DNA from: CAZWMK01 sp964635065
GTDB lineage: Bacteria > Pseudomonadota > Alphaproteobacteria > Sphingomonadales > Sphingomonadaceae
Assembly (NCBI GenBank): GCA_964635065.1
Contig: CAZWMK010000023.1
Location: forward strand, 1 to 23,698
DNA: 23,698 nt
Direction of reading: 5' to 3'
Positions within the stretch are counted from its first letter, which is position 1. Each line of letters starts with the position of its first letter. Below, piece by piece: positions 1 to 7,947 of the stretch. A program made the position numbers and the translations under genes. The notes under the pieces are model-generated. The model was not told the origin of the DNA, made no database searches, and was given only the letters and a program-made list of their open reading frames with translations.

Positions 1-371
1 CGCCGTTGATCGACGTCATGCTCGTTCTCCTCATCATGTTCATCATCACCATCCCGGTTCAGACCCATGCGGTGAAAATCGACCTTCCGCAAAATGCCAG
101 CAATCCTCCGCCGGATACGATTAATCCGGTGAAGAACAAGCTGGCGATCGATGCCGCTGGCACGATCACCTGGAATGGTAGCGCGATCGACAAGGCGACG
201 CTGCGCAACTATCTCAAGGCGTCGATGGCGATGCCGGTAGAGCCGGAACTGCAGTTCCAGCCCGATCGCCAGACCCGCTATGTGATTGTTGATGAAGTGC
301 TTGCCATCATCAAGCATTCGGGGATCACCAAGTTGGGCTTCGTCGGTAACGAGGCATATGCCAGCTTCTAA
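1..371 (+). CDS. ExbD/TolR family proton-channel protein, 3' part only
   Basis: Partial gene running in from the left edge; the reading frame begins at base 3. ExbD/TolR proteins pair with ExbB/TolQ in the inner membrane and use the proton gradient to drive TonB- or Tol-type envelope work. The visible part starts inside the single transmembrane helix with P-L-I-D-V-M-L-V-L-L-I-M-F. Its Asp is the family's conserved proton-carrying residue. About 100 periplasmic residues follow, ending ...NEAYASF. Roughly 20 N-terminal residues are missing compared with the usual 140-150. The gene is followed by a strong terminator, so it is the last gene of its operon. ExbD and TolR cannot be told apart without the upstream neighbours. 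ExbD is slightly preferred because the C-terminal part resembles TonB-system ExbD proteins, which is an inference. Confidence 0.88.
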   Translation, partial: PLIDVMLVLLIMFIITIPVQTHAVKIDLPQNASNPPPDTINPVKNKLAIDAAGTITWNGSAIDKATLRNYLKASMAMPVEPELQFQPDRQTRYVIVDEVLAIIKHSGITKLGFVGNEAYASF

Positions 372-392
372 TAGCGGCAGATAAATCATCAG

Positions 393-422
393 AAAGGGGC
401 CGGTTATACGGCCCCTTTTTTT
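393..422 (+). terminator. Rho-independent terminator after the ExbD-like gene
   Basis: A perfect 7-bp G+C stem (396-402 with 409-415) closes a 6-base loop. It is preceded by AAA and followed by seven T residues (416-422). It lies 21 bases after the stop codon. This is the clearest intrinsic terminator in the window on the plus strand. Confidence 0.93.
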
Positions 423-769
423 GTGTCCGGATCAAATGGGAGTGGATGGCTGCGGTGTGGTGGCTGCACGGCCGGGCACGTCTCCCTGACCAATGCCGAT
501 TGACGCGGGCAGGGGCGGCTGTCCCAGTGTGTGAGGAGGGAGCTTGTGTAAGCCCGTCCTAGTCCAGACTGAACGAGGTGACGCGTCGCCAGGCAAAACC
601 GCGTGGCATAGTAGCAGCATCCAAGACGCGTAATGCCCGGCGGGATGAGGCTGCATGGCTGTGTGGGGTCTGGAGGCGTTTCGGTGACGCTCTGGAGGGC
701 AGATACAGGCAAGGGGCCAACATCGGTGGCCCCTTGCTGAAATAGTGCTGTAGGACGCCTGAAAGGGCT
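423..769. other. Intergenic stretch without a supported gene
   Basis: About 350 bases lie between the ExbD terminator and the stop codon of the minus-strand lipoprotein. Overlapping minus-strand reading frames of 70-100 codons exist here, but none has a convincing ribosome binding site or a recognisable protein. The only structure I see is the inverted repeat at 710-736, described separately. Confidence 0.6.
710..736 (-). terminator. Perfect 10-bp inverted repeat, possible terminator of the lipoprotein gene
   Basis: The arms 710-719 and 727-736 are perfectly complementary around a 7-base loop. The hairpin starts 34 bases downstream of the lipoprotein stop codon, where a terminator is expected. 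No T-tract follows on either strand, so intrinsic termination is doubtful. It could instead protect the 3' end of the mRNA. Its core (AAGGGGCC / GGCCCCTT) matches the core of the terminator at 393-422. Confidence 0.45.
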
Positions 770-1336
770 TTACCGCCGCGACAGGCTGCGGGCCATGAGC
801 AGGGGGCGTTCCAGCTGCGCGAGGGCGGGGCTGGCATAGCCTTTGAACTGATCAGTGCTCAGCTGGTTGATCCTGGCGCTGACGACCATCGCTGCAGCGC
901 AGAACTGGCGTGTCGCCACCGGATTGGCGAAGAAATTATAGACCGATGTCATATGCCGGTCCTGGCGGCCCTGCCAGTTGCTGCCGTAGCGGCTGCGGAA
1001 CTGGTTCTGTTCCTGGCTATAGGCATCTGCCAGAACAGCGCGGTGCTGGCGCAGCATCCGGTTATAATTGGTGGCGATCTGGTTTTCCTGCTTCTGCCGG
1101 CAGGACAGGGCGGCGACGTTCAAAGCCGAGCGCAGGTGCCAGATGGTTTCGCCCTGACCGATACCACGATTGATGGCGGCTGCAGGGCTGCCGGTCGCCA
1201 GTACTGGTTCGGGCAATTGTTGTGGCGCGGGGAGCCGAGTATCGCGGGCTGCATAGTTACTGTTTGAAGCGCATCCGGAAATGCCGGCGAGAACCCCAAG
1301 TGCACATGCGACGCGGATGGTACGTAACTGTCTCAT
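770..1336 (-). CDS. Putative lipoprotein of unknown function
   Basis: A 188-residue protein. The ATG at 1334-1336 is preceded by a strong GGGAGGG ribosome binding site, so I choose it over an upstream start that would add 37 residues. The N-terminus is a lipoprotein signal: basic MRQLRTIR, a hydrophobic stretch, then the lipobox I-S-G-C with the lipidated Cys at about residue 22. The mature part has a short Pro/Ala linker. A probably helical Gln/Arg/Asn-rich domain follows (LNVAALSC...NRMLRQHRAVL...). It contains two further Cys residues that could form a disulfide in the periplasm. I do not recognise the family. The neighbours give no functional hint, as the gene appears to be transcribed alone between a small orphan gene and a hairpin. 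A role in the cell envelope is inferred only from the signal peptide. Confidence 0.8.
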   Translation of the reverse strand: MRQLRTIRVACALGVLAGISGCASNSNYAARDTRLPAPQQLPEPVLATGSPAAAINRGIGQGETIWHLRSALNVAALSCRQKQENQIATNYNRMLRQHRAVLADAYSQEQNQFRSRYGSNWQGRQDRHMTSVYNFFANPVATRQFCAAAMVVSARINQLSTDQFKGYASPALAQLERPLLMARSLSRR

Positions 1337-1637
1337 ATCCCTCCCCTTTATCTGTTTATAGAGGGGTGAATCAGTTTCGGATCGAAGGCAAGCTGGCGAG
1401 TGAGCGGAATTCGACCGTTGGAGTGACCTGCGCGACGAAGAGAGCATGATGGCTTAGCTCTGCAGCTGCAATGGGGCTGAGTGCCGTTGCAGCTGGTGTC
1501 GGCGGAGAGGGGCTGCATATCAGCGCTTGGGTCAGGACCCGATTATCTCGCTCAAGGCGAATGATCGCCGCCGGACTGTCTGAGCGGCCTGAGAGAAGGG
1601 GGCGGCGGCGTGAATGGGATTGCCGCCTTGCCGGTGC
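1337..1637. other. Intergenic stretch upstream of the lipoprotein gene
   Basis: About 300 bases between two minus-strand genes. On the minus strand, the sequence TATAAA (1355-1360) sits about 20 bases before the lipoprotein start and could be a -10 element, but no convincing -35 box precedes it. A 6-bp inverted repeat (1604-1609 with 1622-1627, 12-base loop) lies just after the stop of the 51-residue gene and might be a weak terminator. No gene is supported. Confidence 0.45.
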
Positions 1638-1793
1638 TCAGAGGCCCTTTTTTTCCTTATGCGCGCGCAGCAGCTCGTCGAGCTCGGCGATGCGCTGGCG
1701 TTCCGGTGTGCCCTTGGCGAGGCCTTTCAGCCGACAAGCCGCCCACAGGCTCTTGCGCTCCGATTCCAGCGCTTTCAGATATAAGTCAGCCAT
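1638..1793 (-). CDS. Small conserved-looking protein, 51 residues, unknown function
   Basis: A short gene read on the minus strand from ATG (1791-1793) to TGA (1638-1640). A GGAGG ribosome binding site lies five bases before the ATG. The protein starts MADLYLKALESERKSLW and ends RAHKEKKGL. It is highly charged, probably two amphipathic helices joined by a short Gly/Pro turn (KGTPERQ), and has a single Cys at residue 20. It has no signal peptide or membrane segment, so it is probably cytoplasmic. It is isolated: the tRNA-Lys terminator lies upstream and about 300 bases without a gene lie downstream. I do not recognise the family and assign no function. The strong ribosome binding site, the biased amino-acid composition and the clean start and stop support a real gene. 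Confidence 0.65.
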   Translation of the reverse strand: MADLYLKALESERKSLWAACRLKGLAKGTPERQRIAELDELLRAHKEKKGL

Positions 1794-1918
1794 ATCGCCT
1801 CCATGATTGTGCCAAGGGTATCACGAGCCGGAATAGGGTGCGTCTTTTGCATCGCATCCAGGCCAGGTTGCTGCCACGGGTGAAGTCGCGGCGCCTAAAG
1901 GCTAATATAGGGAATCCC

Positions 1919-1953
1919 AAAAGCAAAAAGCTTCGCATCTCTGCGAAGCTTTT
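1919..1953 (-). terminator. Rho-independent terminator of tRNA-Lys (and perhaps of the Rod operon)
   Basis: On the minus strand, a perfect 12-bp stem (1942-1953 with 1926-1937) closes a 4-base loop and is followed by a T-rich tract (T5-G-C-T4). It starts nine bases after the encoded CCA end of the tRNA. No terminator is seen between rodA and the tRNA, so it may also end transcripts reading through from rodA. Confidence 0.92.
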
Positions 1954-1961
1954 GGAAGAAG

Positions 1962-2037
<76 letters not shown>

Positions 2038-2112
2038 ACTCTGACCGTCGCAGGCCCTGTGCAGGCGTGCCGTCTGGTGTGGGCGGGCATTAACAGCGTC
2101 TGGCGGGCTTGT

Positions 2113-3237
2113 CTAGAGCGAAGATGGTGAATCTGACAACATTGTGCGATTGCGGCCGCGTGCGATCGACATGAGGATGCCGAGCGCGATCATCACCGTC
2201 ATCATCGCCGATCCGCCATAGGAAACGAGCGGCAGCGGGATGCCGACGACCGGGGCAAGGCCCATGACCATCATGATGTTGATCATGAGATAGAAAAACA
2301 GCGTGCAGGTCAGCCCGGCGGCGGCAAGTCGTGCGAACTGCGTCCGGCAGTTGAAGGCGAGCTTCATACCCCATCCGATGATGATGCCCCAGCAGCCGAG
2401 CAGGAACAGGCCGCCGACAAGGCCCCATTCCTCCGCCATGGTCGCAAAGATGAAATCGGTGTGGAGTTCGGGCAGATATTCAAGGTGGCTTTGTGTGCCC
2501 GACAGAAAGCCCTTGCCGAAAATCCCGCCCGATCCGATGGCGATTTTCGACTGGGTGATATGGTATCCGGCACCGAGCGGGTCCATTTCGGGGTTGAGAA
2601 ATATCATCACGCGCCGCCGCTGATAATCATGCATCAACTGCCAGATGATCGGCATGGCAACCGCAACGCCGACGCCCGAGGCGATGAACAGCCACAGACG
2701 CGTGCCGGCAAGGAACAGGATGACCACCCCGCCTAAAGTGATCATCAGCGCCGTACCGAGGTCGGGCTGAAGCATGACAAGGGCTGCCGGCATGGCGATC
2801 ATCACCAGTGGCGGCCACAGTGCCGCCATGCTTTCGGTGTGCACGCGGGGCACGAAGTGAAAATAGCGCGCCAGTGCGAGAATGATCGCCAGCTTCATGA
2901 ACTCGGACGGCTGGATCCGGATCAGGCCGAGGTCCAGCCAGCGCTGGCTGCCTCCGCCGACCTTGCCGAGAATCTCGACCAGGATCAGCAGGACCAGCAC
3001 GATGGCATAGATCGGATAAGCCTGCTTCACCCATAGTGTCAGGTCGGTCTGCGACAATACCAGCATGGCAATGAAGAACACGCCGAAGCGGATGCCCTGA
3101 TTGAGGGCCCATGGCGTGATGCTGCCGCCTGCTGCCGAATAGAGGATCATGAGGCCAAAGCCGCCAAGCGCGAGCACGGCGAGCAGCATCAGCCAGGGCA
3201 GGCGACGCAGGCGATCGGGTAGCGTGGGACCGGGCAT
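2113..3237 (-). CDS. rodA: RodA, SEDS-family peptidoglycan glycosyltransferase of the Rod complex
   Basis: A 374-residue polytopic inner-membrane protein that polymerises lipid II into glycan strands during lateral wall growth, acting with PBP2. About ten hydrophobic segments run from residue 13 to the end. SEDS signatures are present: R-I-Q-P-S-E-F-M-K (107-115), Q-P-D-L-G-T (157-162) and L-P-E-L-H-T-D-F (255-262). Asp261 matches the essential catalytic Asp of the family. Near the C-terminus is P-L-P-L-V-S-Y-G-G-S. The length is normal. The ATG is one base after the mrdA stop codon, with a GGGAG ribosome binding site inside the end of mrdA, so the two are translationally linked. It is the last protein gene of the mreBCD-mrdA-rodA operon. 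FtsW is excluded by the operon context. Confidence 0.96.
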   Translation of the reverse strand: MPGPTLPDRLRRLPWLMLLAVLALGGFGLMILYSAAGGSITPWALNQGIRFGVFFIAMLVLSQTDLTLWVKQAYPIYAIVLVLLILVEILGKVGGGSQRWLDLGLIRIQPSEFMKLAIILALARYFHFVPRVHTESMAALWPPLVMIAMPAALVMLQPDLGTALMITLGGVVILFLAGTRLWLFIASGVGVAVAMPIIWQLMHDYQRRRVMIFLNPEMDPLGAGYHITQSKIAIGSGGIFGKGFLSGTQSHLEYLPELHTDFIFATMAEEWGLVGGLFLLGCWGIIIGWGMKLAFNCRTQFARLAAAGLTCTLFFYLMINIMMVMGLAPVVGIPLPLVSYGGSAMMTVMIALGILMSIARGRNRTMLSDSPSSL

Positions 3238-3238
3238 G

Positions 3239-5182
3239 TCAGTTCTCCCGGCCGGGGGTGATGGCGGTTATGGCGGCAGACGGGGCGGCAGGCTGTGGCG
3301 GGGATGTCTGCGCTGCCAATGCAGCCTCGCGTGCCTTGCGCTTCGCCCAGTCGGCTTCGACGGCGGCAAGCGCTTTCATCGCGGTTTCCGGTTCGAACAA
3401 ATAGGTCATCACGTCGCGTGCGATCGGTGCCGCTGTTTTCGATCCGGAACTGCCGTGTTCGACGATCACCGACAGGGCATAGCGGGGGGATTCGACGGGA
3501 GCGAAGGCGACAAACAGCGCGTGATCACGGAATCGCCATGGCAGTTGTTCGTTCGACAATACGCCGCGCCGGCGCTCGGCGGCGGTGATGCGCCGAACCT
3601 GGGCCGTTCCGGTTTTGCCGGCCATGGTTACGGCGTCGGTCCGCATACGGGCGTTGACGGCCGTGCCGCGTGGTGAATTGACGACATCGCTCATAGCCTG
3701 ACGGATGATAGCCAGATGCGCGTCGGGTACGCCGAGCGAGGGGGCTGTCACGAGCTTGCTGTCGGCCAGGAGGCGCGGCTGGACAGCGCGACCAGAAGCA
3801 AGGCGCGCCGTCATGACCGCCAGCTGCAAGGGGGTCTGGATGAGATAGCCTTGACCGATCGCCGCGTTCAGGGTTTCCCCCGTCAGCCACGATTTGCCGT
3901 AACGTTTCATCTTCCACGCCTGATCGGGGACGATGCCGGTGCGCTGTGTTGGGAGGACAACGCCCGGATATTCCTCGCCAAGGCCGAAACGCCGGGCCAT
4001 TCGCGCGATGGCATCGACGCCTGTCTGGCGTCCGTAATGATAAAAATAGGTGTCGCAGCTTTGGTAAATGCCACTGTGCATGTTGACACCGCCATGGCCG
4101 CGGCGGCGCCAGCAGTGGAATGCATGGCTGCCAAGATTGTAACGGCCCGTGCAGTTGACGCCCGCTTCTGGTGACAGGCCCGCATCGAGAAAGGCCAACG
4201 CACTGATCATTTTGAAGGTCGAACCGGGCGGATACAGGCCTTGCACGCTTTTGTTGATCAGCGGCAGATGGTCGTTGCTTGTCAGTGCATTCCATTCGCT
4301 GTGACTGATGCCGTCGGAAAAGGCATTGGGGTCGAAGGCGGGCATCGACAACAGGCACAGAACCTCACCGGTCCAGCAGTCCATTACGACAATGCTGGCG
4401 GATTCGTCACCCAGACGACGCGCGGCATAGGCCTGCAGGTCGCGGTCGATGGTCAGGCGGATATTGTCGCCGGGTGTATCCTCAATGGTGCTGAGGTCGC
4501 GCAGAATGTGGCCACGCGCGTTGACCTCCACCCGCTGCGCCCCGGGTTTGCCGCGTAACCTGTCGTCGAGGGTCTTTTCAATGCCGTCCTTGCCCAGCTT
4601 GAAACCGGGATGAAGCAGCAGCGGATCCTTGTTTTCCAGATATTGTTCACGCGTCGGCTTGCCGACATAGCCAAGCAGATGGCCGACCGCTGCGCCATCG
4701 GGATAATGGCGGGAAAAGCCGCGCACCGGTTCCACGCCTTCCAGATCGGGCAGGCGGACGTTGATGGCGGCAAAACTGTCCCAGTCGATGCTTTCGGCGA
4801 CTTCGATCGGCAGATAGCGCGGGTTGTTTGCCGCATCTTCGCGGATGCGCGCCAGTTCCTCGGGCGGCAGCGGAATGACGCGGGCGATTTCCGCCAGTGT
4901 CTGTTCGAGATCTTTCACCTGCTCCGGCACCAGTTCCAGCCGGTAATCGGGCCGGTTCAGGGCGAGCGGTTTGCCGTTGCGGTCGAGTATCCAGCCCCGA
5001 CGCGGCGGAATGATGCGGATCGAGACGCGGTTGTCTTCGGCCAGCAGCGTATAGCGTTCCTGCTCCCACACCGACAGCCATGCCATGCGCCCGGCGATGA
5101 CCGCGCCAATACCGGCCTGCGCCAGCGTGACAAACAGGGCGCGGCGCGAGAAACGCTGTTCGCGGTCGGCTTCGGAGCGCAT
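3239..5182 (-). CDS. mrdA: Penicillin-binding protein 2 (MrdA), elongation-specific transpeptidase
   Basis: A 647-residue class B PBP that cross-links peptidoglycan during rod-shaped growth as the partner of RodA. A short cytoplasmic start is followed by a membrane anchor (about residues 16-36). The periplasmic dimerisation/pedestal domain opens with the IPPRRGWILDRNG block (58-70). The transpeptidase domain carries the active-site S-T-F-K (Ser321), S-C-D (375-377) and K-T-G-T (523-526). The last 40 residues are an Ala/Pro-rich tail of no known function. The frame is open upstream to 5698, but the start at 5182 is chosen because it overlaps the mreD stop codon (TGATG) and gives the normal family N-terminus. 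The upstream extension overlaps mreD and is not coding in this frame. This is the target of mecillinam-type beta-lactams in other bacteria. Confidence 0.96.
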   Translation of the reverse strand: MRSEADREQRFSRRALFVTLAQAGIGAVIAGRMAWLSVWEQERYTLLAEDNRVSIRIIPPRRGWILDRNGKPLALNRPDYRLELVPEQVKDLEQTLAEIARVIPLPPEELARIREDAANNPRYLPIEVAESIDWDSFAAINVRLPDLEGVEPVRGFSRHYPDGAAVGHLLGYVGKPTREQYLENKDPLLLHPGFKLGKDGIEKTLDDRLRGKPGAQRVEVNARGHILRDLSTIEDTPGDNIRLTIDRDLQAYAARRLGDESASIVVMDCWTGEVLCLLSMPAFDPNAFSDGISHSEWNALTSNDHLPLINKSVQGLYPPGSTFKMISALAFLDAGLSPEAGVNCTGRYNLGSHAFHCWRRRGHGGVNMHSGIYQSCDTYFYHYGRQTGVDAIARMARRFGLGEEYPGVVLPTQRTGIVPDQAWKMKRYGKSWLTGETLNAAIGQGYLIQTPLQLAVMTARLASGRAVQPRLLADSKLVTAPSLGVPDAHLAIIRQAMSDVVNSPRGTAVNARMRTDAVTMAGKTGTAQVRRITAAERRRGVLSNEQLPWRFRDHALFVAFAPVESPRYALSVIVEHGSSGSKTAAPIARDVMTYLFEPETAMKALAAVEADWAKRKAREAALAAQTSPPQPAAPSAAITAITPGREN

Positions 5183-5709
5183 CAGTCGTCCACCCAGTTG
5201 CGCTGCACACGGGCGCAGGCCCAGGCAATGACGGGATAGGCAATGGCCGTCAGCGCCGCTTGCAGTACCAGCGGTCCGAAAGGCGTGACGACCCCGGCAA
5301 AGCCGGCGAGGTGCATGGCCAGGACCAGATAAAGCATGGCGAACGGCAGAACCAGAAGCCAGTCGAACAGGTAATGGCGAGGCCGCATGTTGGGCGGGAT
5401 GTGGCGCAGTATCAAGGCAAGTGCGGGAAGCAGGGCTGCATTCACCCCCAGCGGCATACCGGTCAGCAAATCGACGGCCAGGCCGAGAGGGAAGCCAAGC
5501 CATGCGGGCAGCAGGCTGGGCTGGAACTGAACCCAGACATAGACCGCTAGAAATGCGAAGTGCGGCACCAGCGGCAGCGTTTCTGTCAGCGGAATCGTCA
5601 TGGCGACGCCTGCGGTCAGCACGAACAGGAACGGCACAGTGCGCCGCCAATGGTCGATGACCCAATGCAGCCGTTCCTCGACGGTCATCGAGCGCCAAGG
5701 CAGGTTCAT
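5182..5709 (-). CDS. mreD: MreD, rod-shape-determining membrane protein
   Basis: A 175-residue inner-membrane protein with about five hydrophobic segments (near residues 25-45, 48-62, 70-95, 112-135 and 140-165). MreD is a small, poorly conserved core member of the elongasome, linking MreC to the PBP2-RodA synthase. Sequence identity is weak, as usual for the family. The call rests on hydrophobic pattern, length, the P-x-x-x-G-F-x-x-G-L-x-x-D-L core (VDLLTG) and position between mreC and mrdA. The ATG overlaps the mreC stop by four bases (ATGA). The stop overlaps the mrdA start by one base (TGATG), so translation is probably coupled along the operon. Confidence 0.92.
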   Translation of the reverse strand: MNLPWRSMTVEERLHWVIDHWRRTVPFLFVLTAGVAMTIPLTETLPLVPHFAFLAVYVWVQFQPSLLPAWLGFPLGLAVDLLTGMPLGVNAALLPALALILRHIPPNMRPRHYLFDWLLVLPFAMLYLVLAMHLAGFAGVVTPFGPLVLQAALTAIAYPVIAWACARVQRNWVDD

Positions 5710-6641
5710 GGTGCGGGTTGTTCCGGCGCGGGCAGGGCAGCTTGCGCCCCGTCGGCTGGCGCAGGGGTCATGATGGCGGGCGCCGTCAGCATGGCGGGCG
5801 GCAGATAGGGCTGTTCGATGATGATGAAGCCAAGGGCGTTCATGCGCGCCACCGGGCGTGCCAGCGGAATGTCGCGGCGAAAGCCGGTGATCCGCGCGAC
5901 CGGGATGCCGGGTGGATAAATGCCGCCATCGCCCGACGTCACCAGGAGATCGCCGGGCACAAAGTCGGCATCGGTTGGCGCAATGAAGCGGATTTCGAGA
6001 TGGGGCGTGCCGATGCCGGTGGCCATGGCAGGACGCCCGGTGCGGCGGTTGATGACGGGCACGCGGCTTGCCGCATCCGTCAGCATCAGAACCCGTGCCG
6101 CAGACTGACCGGTTTCGATGACGCGACCAACAAGGCCGTCGGCCGTTCGCGCGGGTTGGCCTGGCATGACACCATGGCGCTTGCCACCATTGATGATCGC
6201 GCTACGCACCATGCCGCCCGATGTCGCGCCACTGATGGCAAAGACACCAACACGGACATGCGGTGTTGCCGGAACCGCCAGCAACGCGCGAAGCTGCCGG
6301 TTTTCAAGATGGGTGCGGGCATGGACTTCACGCAGACGGTGGTAGCGCGCCAACTGCGCTTCAAGCTGGCGGTTGCGTTCGATGGCCCCGAAATAATCGC
6401 TTACCCAGTCGATGGCGACATTGGCACCGGCCAGTGGCAGACGGACTGCCATCCAGACCGGGGACAGCATGTCGTTGACCTGTCCGCGCAGGGCGTCATA
6501 GCGATCGGGCGCGCTTCGACTCATAAGCAGCATGAAGAGACCGGCGATAATCGCGACAATCGCACCAGCGCCGCCCAGAAATGCCAGGGTTTGTGCACGG
6601 CGCGTCGCAGGCGGCCTGATTATGCGGGGCGTCCAGTCCAA
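5706..6641 (-). CDS. mreC: MreC, rod-shape-determining periplasmic scaffold
   Basis: A 311-residue protein with a basic cytoplasmic start, a transmembrane helix (about residues 18-40), a coiled-coil stretch (about 88-125) and a periplasmic beta-barrel region (about 130-275). The barrel contains typical Gly-rich blocks (INGGKRHGV, GDGGIYPPGIP). The last 25-30 residues are Ala/Pro-rich. MreC activates the PBP2-RodA pair and connects it to MreB filaments. The start codon is TTG at 6639-6641; a GGAGGGGG ribosome binding site lies upstream at good spacing and no ATG or GTG fits better. It starts 28 bases after the mreB stop and overlaps mreD by four bases. The length agrees with alphaproteobacterial MreC. 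Confidence 0.95.
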   Translation of the reverse strand: MDWTPRIIRPPATRRAQTLAFLGGAGAIVAIIAGLFMLLMSRSAPDRYDALRGQVNDMLSPVWMAVRLPLAGANVAIDWVSDYFGAIERNRQLEAQLARYHRLREVHARTHLENRQLRALLAVPATPHVRVGVFAISGATSGGMVRSAIINGGKRHGVMPGQPARTADGLVGRVIETGQSAARVLMLTDAASRVPVINRRTGRPAMATGIGTPHLEIRFIAPTDADFVPGDLLVTSGDGGIYPPGIPVARITGFRRDIPLARPVARMNALGFIIIEQPYLPPAMLTAPAIMTPAPADGAQAALPAPEQPAP

Positions 6642-6669
6642 GGCACCCCCTCCATCTCTTCAGAGTTGA

Positions 6670-7704
6670 TCAGGACGTCGAAAGGACGCCGCGATACAAG
6701 GGGTCCTCCAAGGCGCGGCCCGTGCCCAGTGCAACGCAGGTCAGCGGGTCGTCGGCGACCGTGACAGGCAGGCCGGTTGCTTCGCGCAGCACCTCGTCAA
6801 GACCGCCGAGAAGCGCGCCGCCGCCGGTCAGGACGATACCCTGATCGACAATGTCGGCGGCCAGTTCGGGGGCGGTGTTTTCCAGTGCGTCGCGGACGCC
6901 CTCGACGATCTGCGATACCGGTTCAGACAGCGCCTCGGCGATCTGCGCCTGATTGATGGTGATTTCTTTCGGCACGCCGTTCATCAGGTCGCGCCCCTTG
7001 ATCTCCATCGTACGGCCCATGCCGTCGGCCGGCATTTTGGCAGTGCCGATCTGGGCCTTGACGCGCTCAGCCGTGGCTTCGCCGATCAGGAGATTGTGAT
7101 TGCGGCGGACGTAGGAGACAATGGCTTCGTCCATCTTGTCGCCGCCGACGCGTACCGAGGTGGTGTAGGCAAGACCGCGCAGCGACAGCACGGCAACTTC
7201 GGTCGTGCCGCCACCGATGTCGACGATCATCGATCCGATCGGTTCGGTGACGGGCAGGCCCGCGCCGATGGCGGCGGCCATGGGTTCTTCGATCAGATAA
7301 ACCTGGCTTGCGCCCGCGTTGTTGGCGGCGTCGCGGATGGCGCGGCGTTCCACCTTCGTCGAACCCGACGGCACGCAGATGACGATTTCAGGGAAGCTGG
7401 CAAAGCGGCGGCTGTGCACCTTGCGGATGAAATGATTGATCATCTGCTCGGCGACGTCGATGTCAGCGATCACGCCGTCGCGCATCGGGCGGATGGCTTC
7501 GACATTGTCGGGCGTCTTGCCCATCATCATCTTGGCGTCGTTGCCGACTGCCTTGACCTGCTTGCGGCCATTGATGGTTTCAAGTGCGACGACCGACGGT
7601 TCGTTGAGCACGATGCCGCGCCCGCGGACATAGACAAGCGTGTTCGCGGTGCCAAGGTCGATGGCCATGTCCTGGCTGAGGAAACTGAACAGGCGGCTGA
7701 GCAT
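6670..7704 (-). CDS. mreB: MreB, actin-like cell-shape protein
   Basis: A 344-residue cytoplasmic ATPase of the actin fold. It forms membrane-associated filaments that orient the wall-elongation machinery. Nucleotide-binding motifs are intact: D-L-G-T-A-N-T (16-22, phosphate 1), I-E-E-P-M-A-A-A-I-G (138-147), D-I-G-G-G-T-T-E (162-169, phosphate 2) and L-T-G-G-G-A-L-L (292-299, adenosine). The N-terminal MLSRLFSFLS is an amphipathic membrane-binding stretch. The length is typical. It is the first gene of the operon, and the 243 bases upstream separate it from divergent mutL. No good Shine-Dalgarno lies right before the ATG; the nearest purine run (AAAGG) is about 20 bases away. The start is kept because the family normally begins at this point. 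I could not identify a promoter with confidence. Confidence 0.97.
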   Translation of the reverse strand: MLSRLFSFLSQDMAIDLGTANTLVYVRGRGIVLNEPSVVALETINGRKQVKAVGNDAKMMMGKTPDNVEAIRPMRDGVIADIDVAEQMINHFIRKVHSRRFASFPEIVICVPSGSTKVERRAIRDAANNAGASQVYLIEEPMAAAIGAGLPVTEPIGSMIVDIGGGTTEVAVLSLRGLAYTTSVRVGGDKMDEAIVSYVRRNHNLLIGEATAERVKAQIGTAKMPADGMGRTMEIKGRDLMNGVPKEITINQAQIAEALSEPVSQIVEGVRDALENTAPELAADIVDQGIVLTGGGALLGGLDEVLREATGLPVTVADDPLTCVALGTGRALEDPLYRGVLSTS

Positions 7705-7947
7705 GGAAATGGGATTTCTGCCTTTGAAACAGGGTTGTGCCGTAACAATCTCGTGTCTGACGCTGCCGGTTTCGAAGCCTGCGTGCCGACTGTCGCTTTA
7801 AGCGTGACTGACGGCGGCGTGCAAGCAGGATAACGGCCTGTCTTTCGTGCGGCGCACAATGACGTGTTCGCAGCAATTTTCCAAGGGGAAAGCCATTCGA
7901 TTCGGCGGCGCTTGGCCGCAACCCGGCGCAAGGGCTATGGAGGAAGG

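Noticed and set aside
404..712. Minus-strand frame of 102 codons after the ExbD terminator
   Set aside because: Pro/Arg/His-rich product typical of non-coding G+C-rich sequence, overlaps the terminator and has no ribosome binding site.
1355..1360. TATAAA as -10 box of the lipoprotein promoter
   Set aside because: No acceptable -35 hexamer at 16-18 bases, and the sequence lies in a weak inverted repeat; mentioned only as a possibility.
5183..5698. N-terminal extension of about 172 residues on PBP2, giving an 819-residue protein
   Set aside because: It overlaps mreD in another frame, has no PBP similarity and no membrane-anchor logic; the ATG at 5182 with TGATG overlap gives the normal PBP2 length.
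7705..7947. Promoters for divergent mreB and mutL
   Set aside because: Several TTG-like hexamers exist but none pairs with a good -10 box at proper spacing; I could not choose one.
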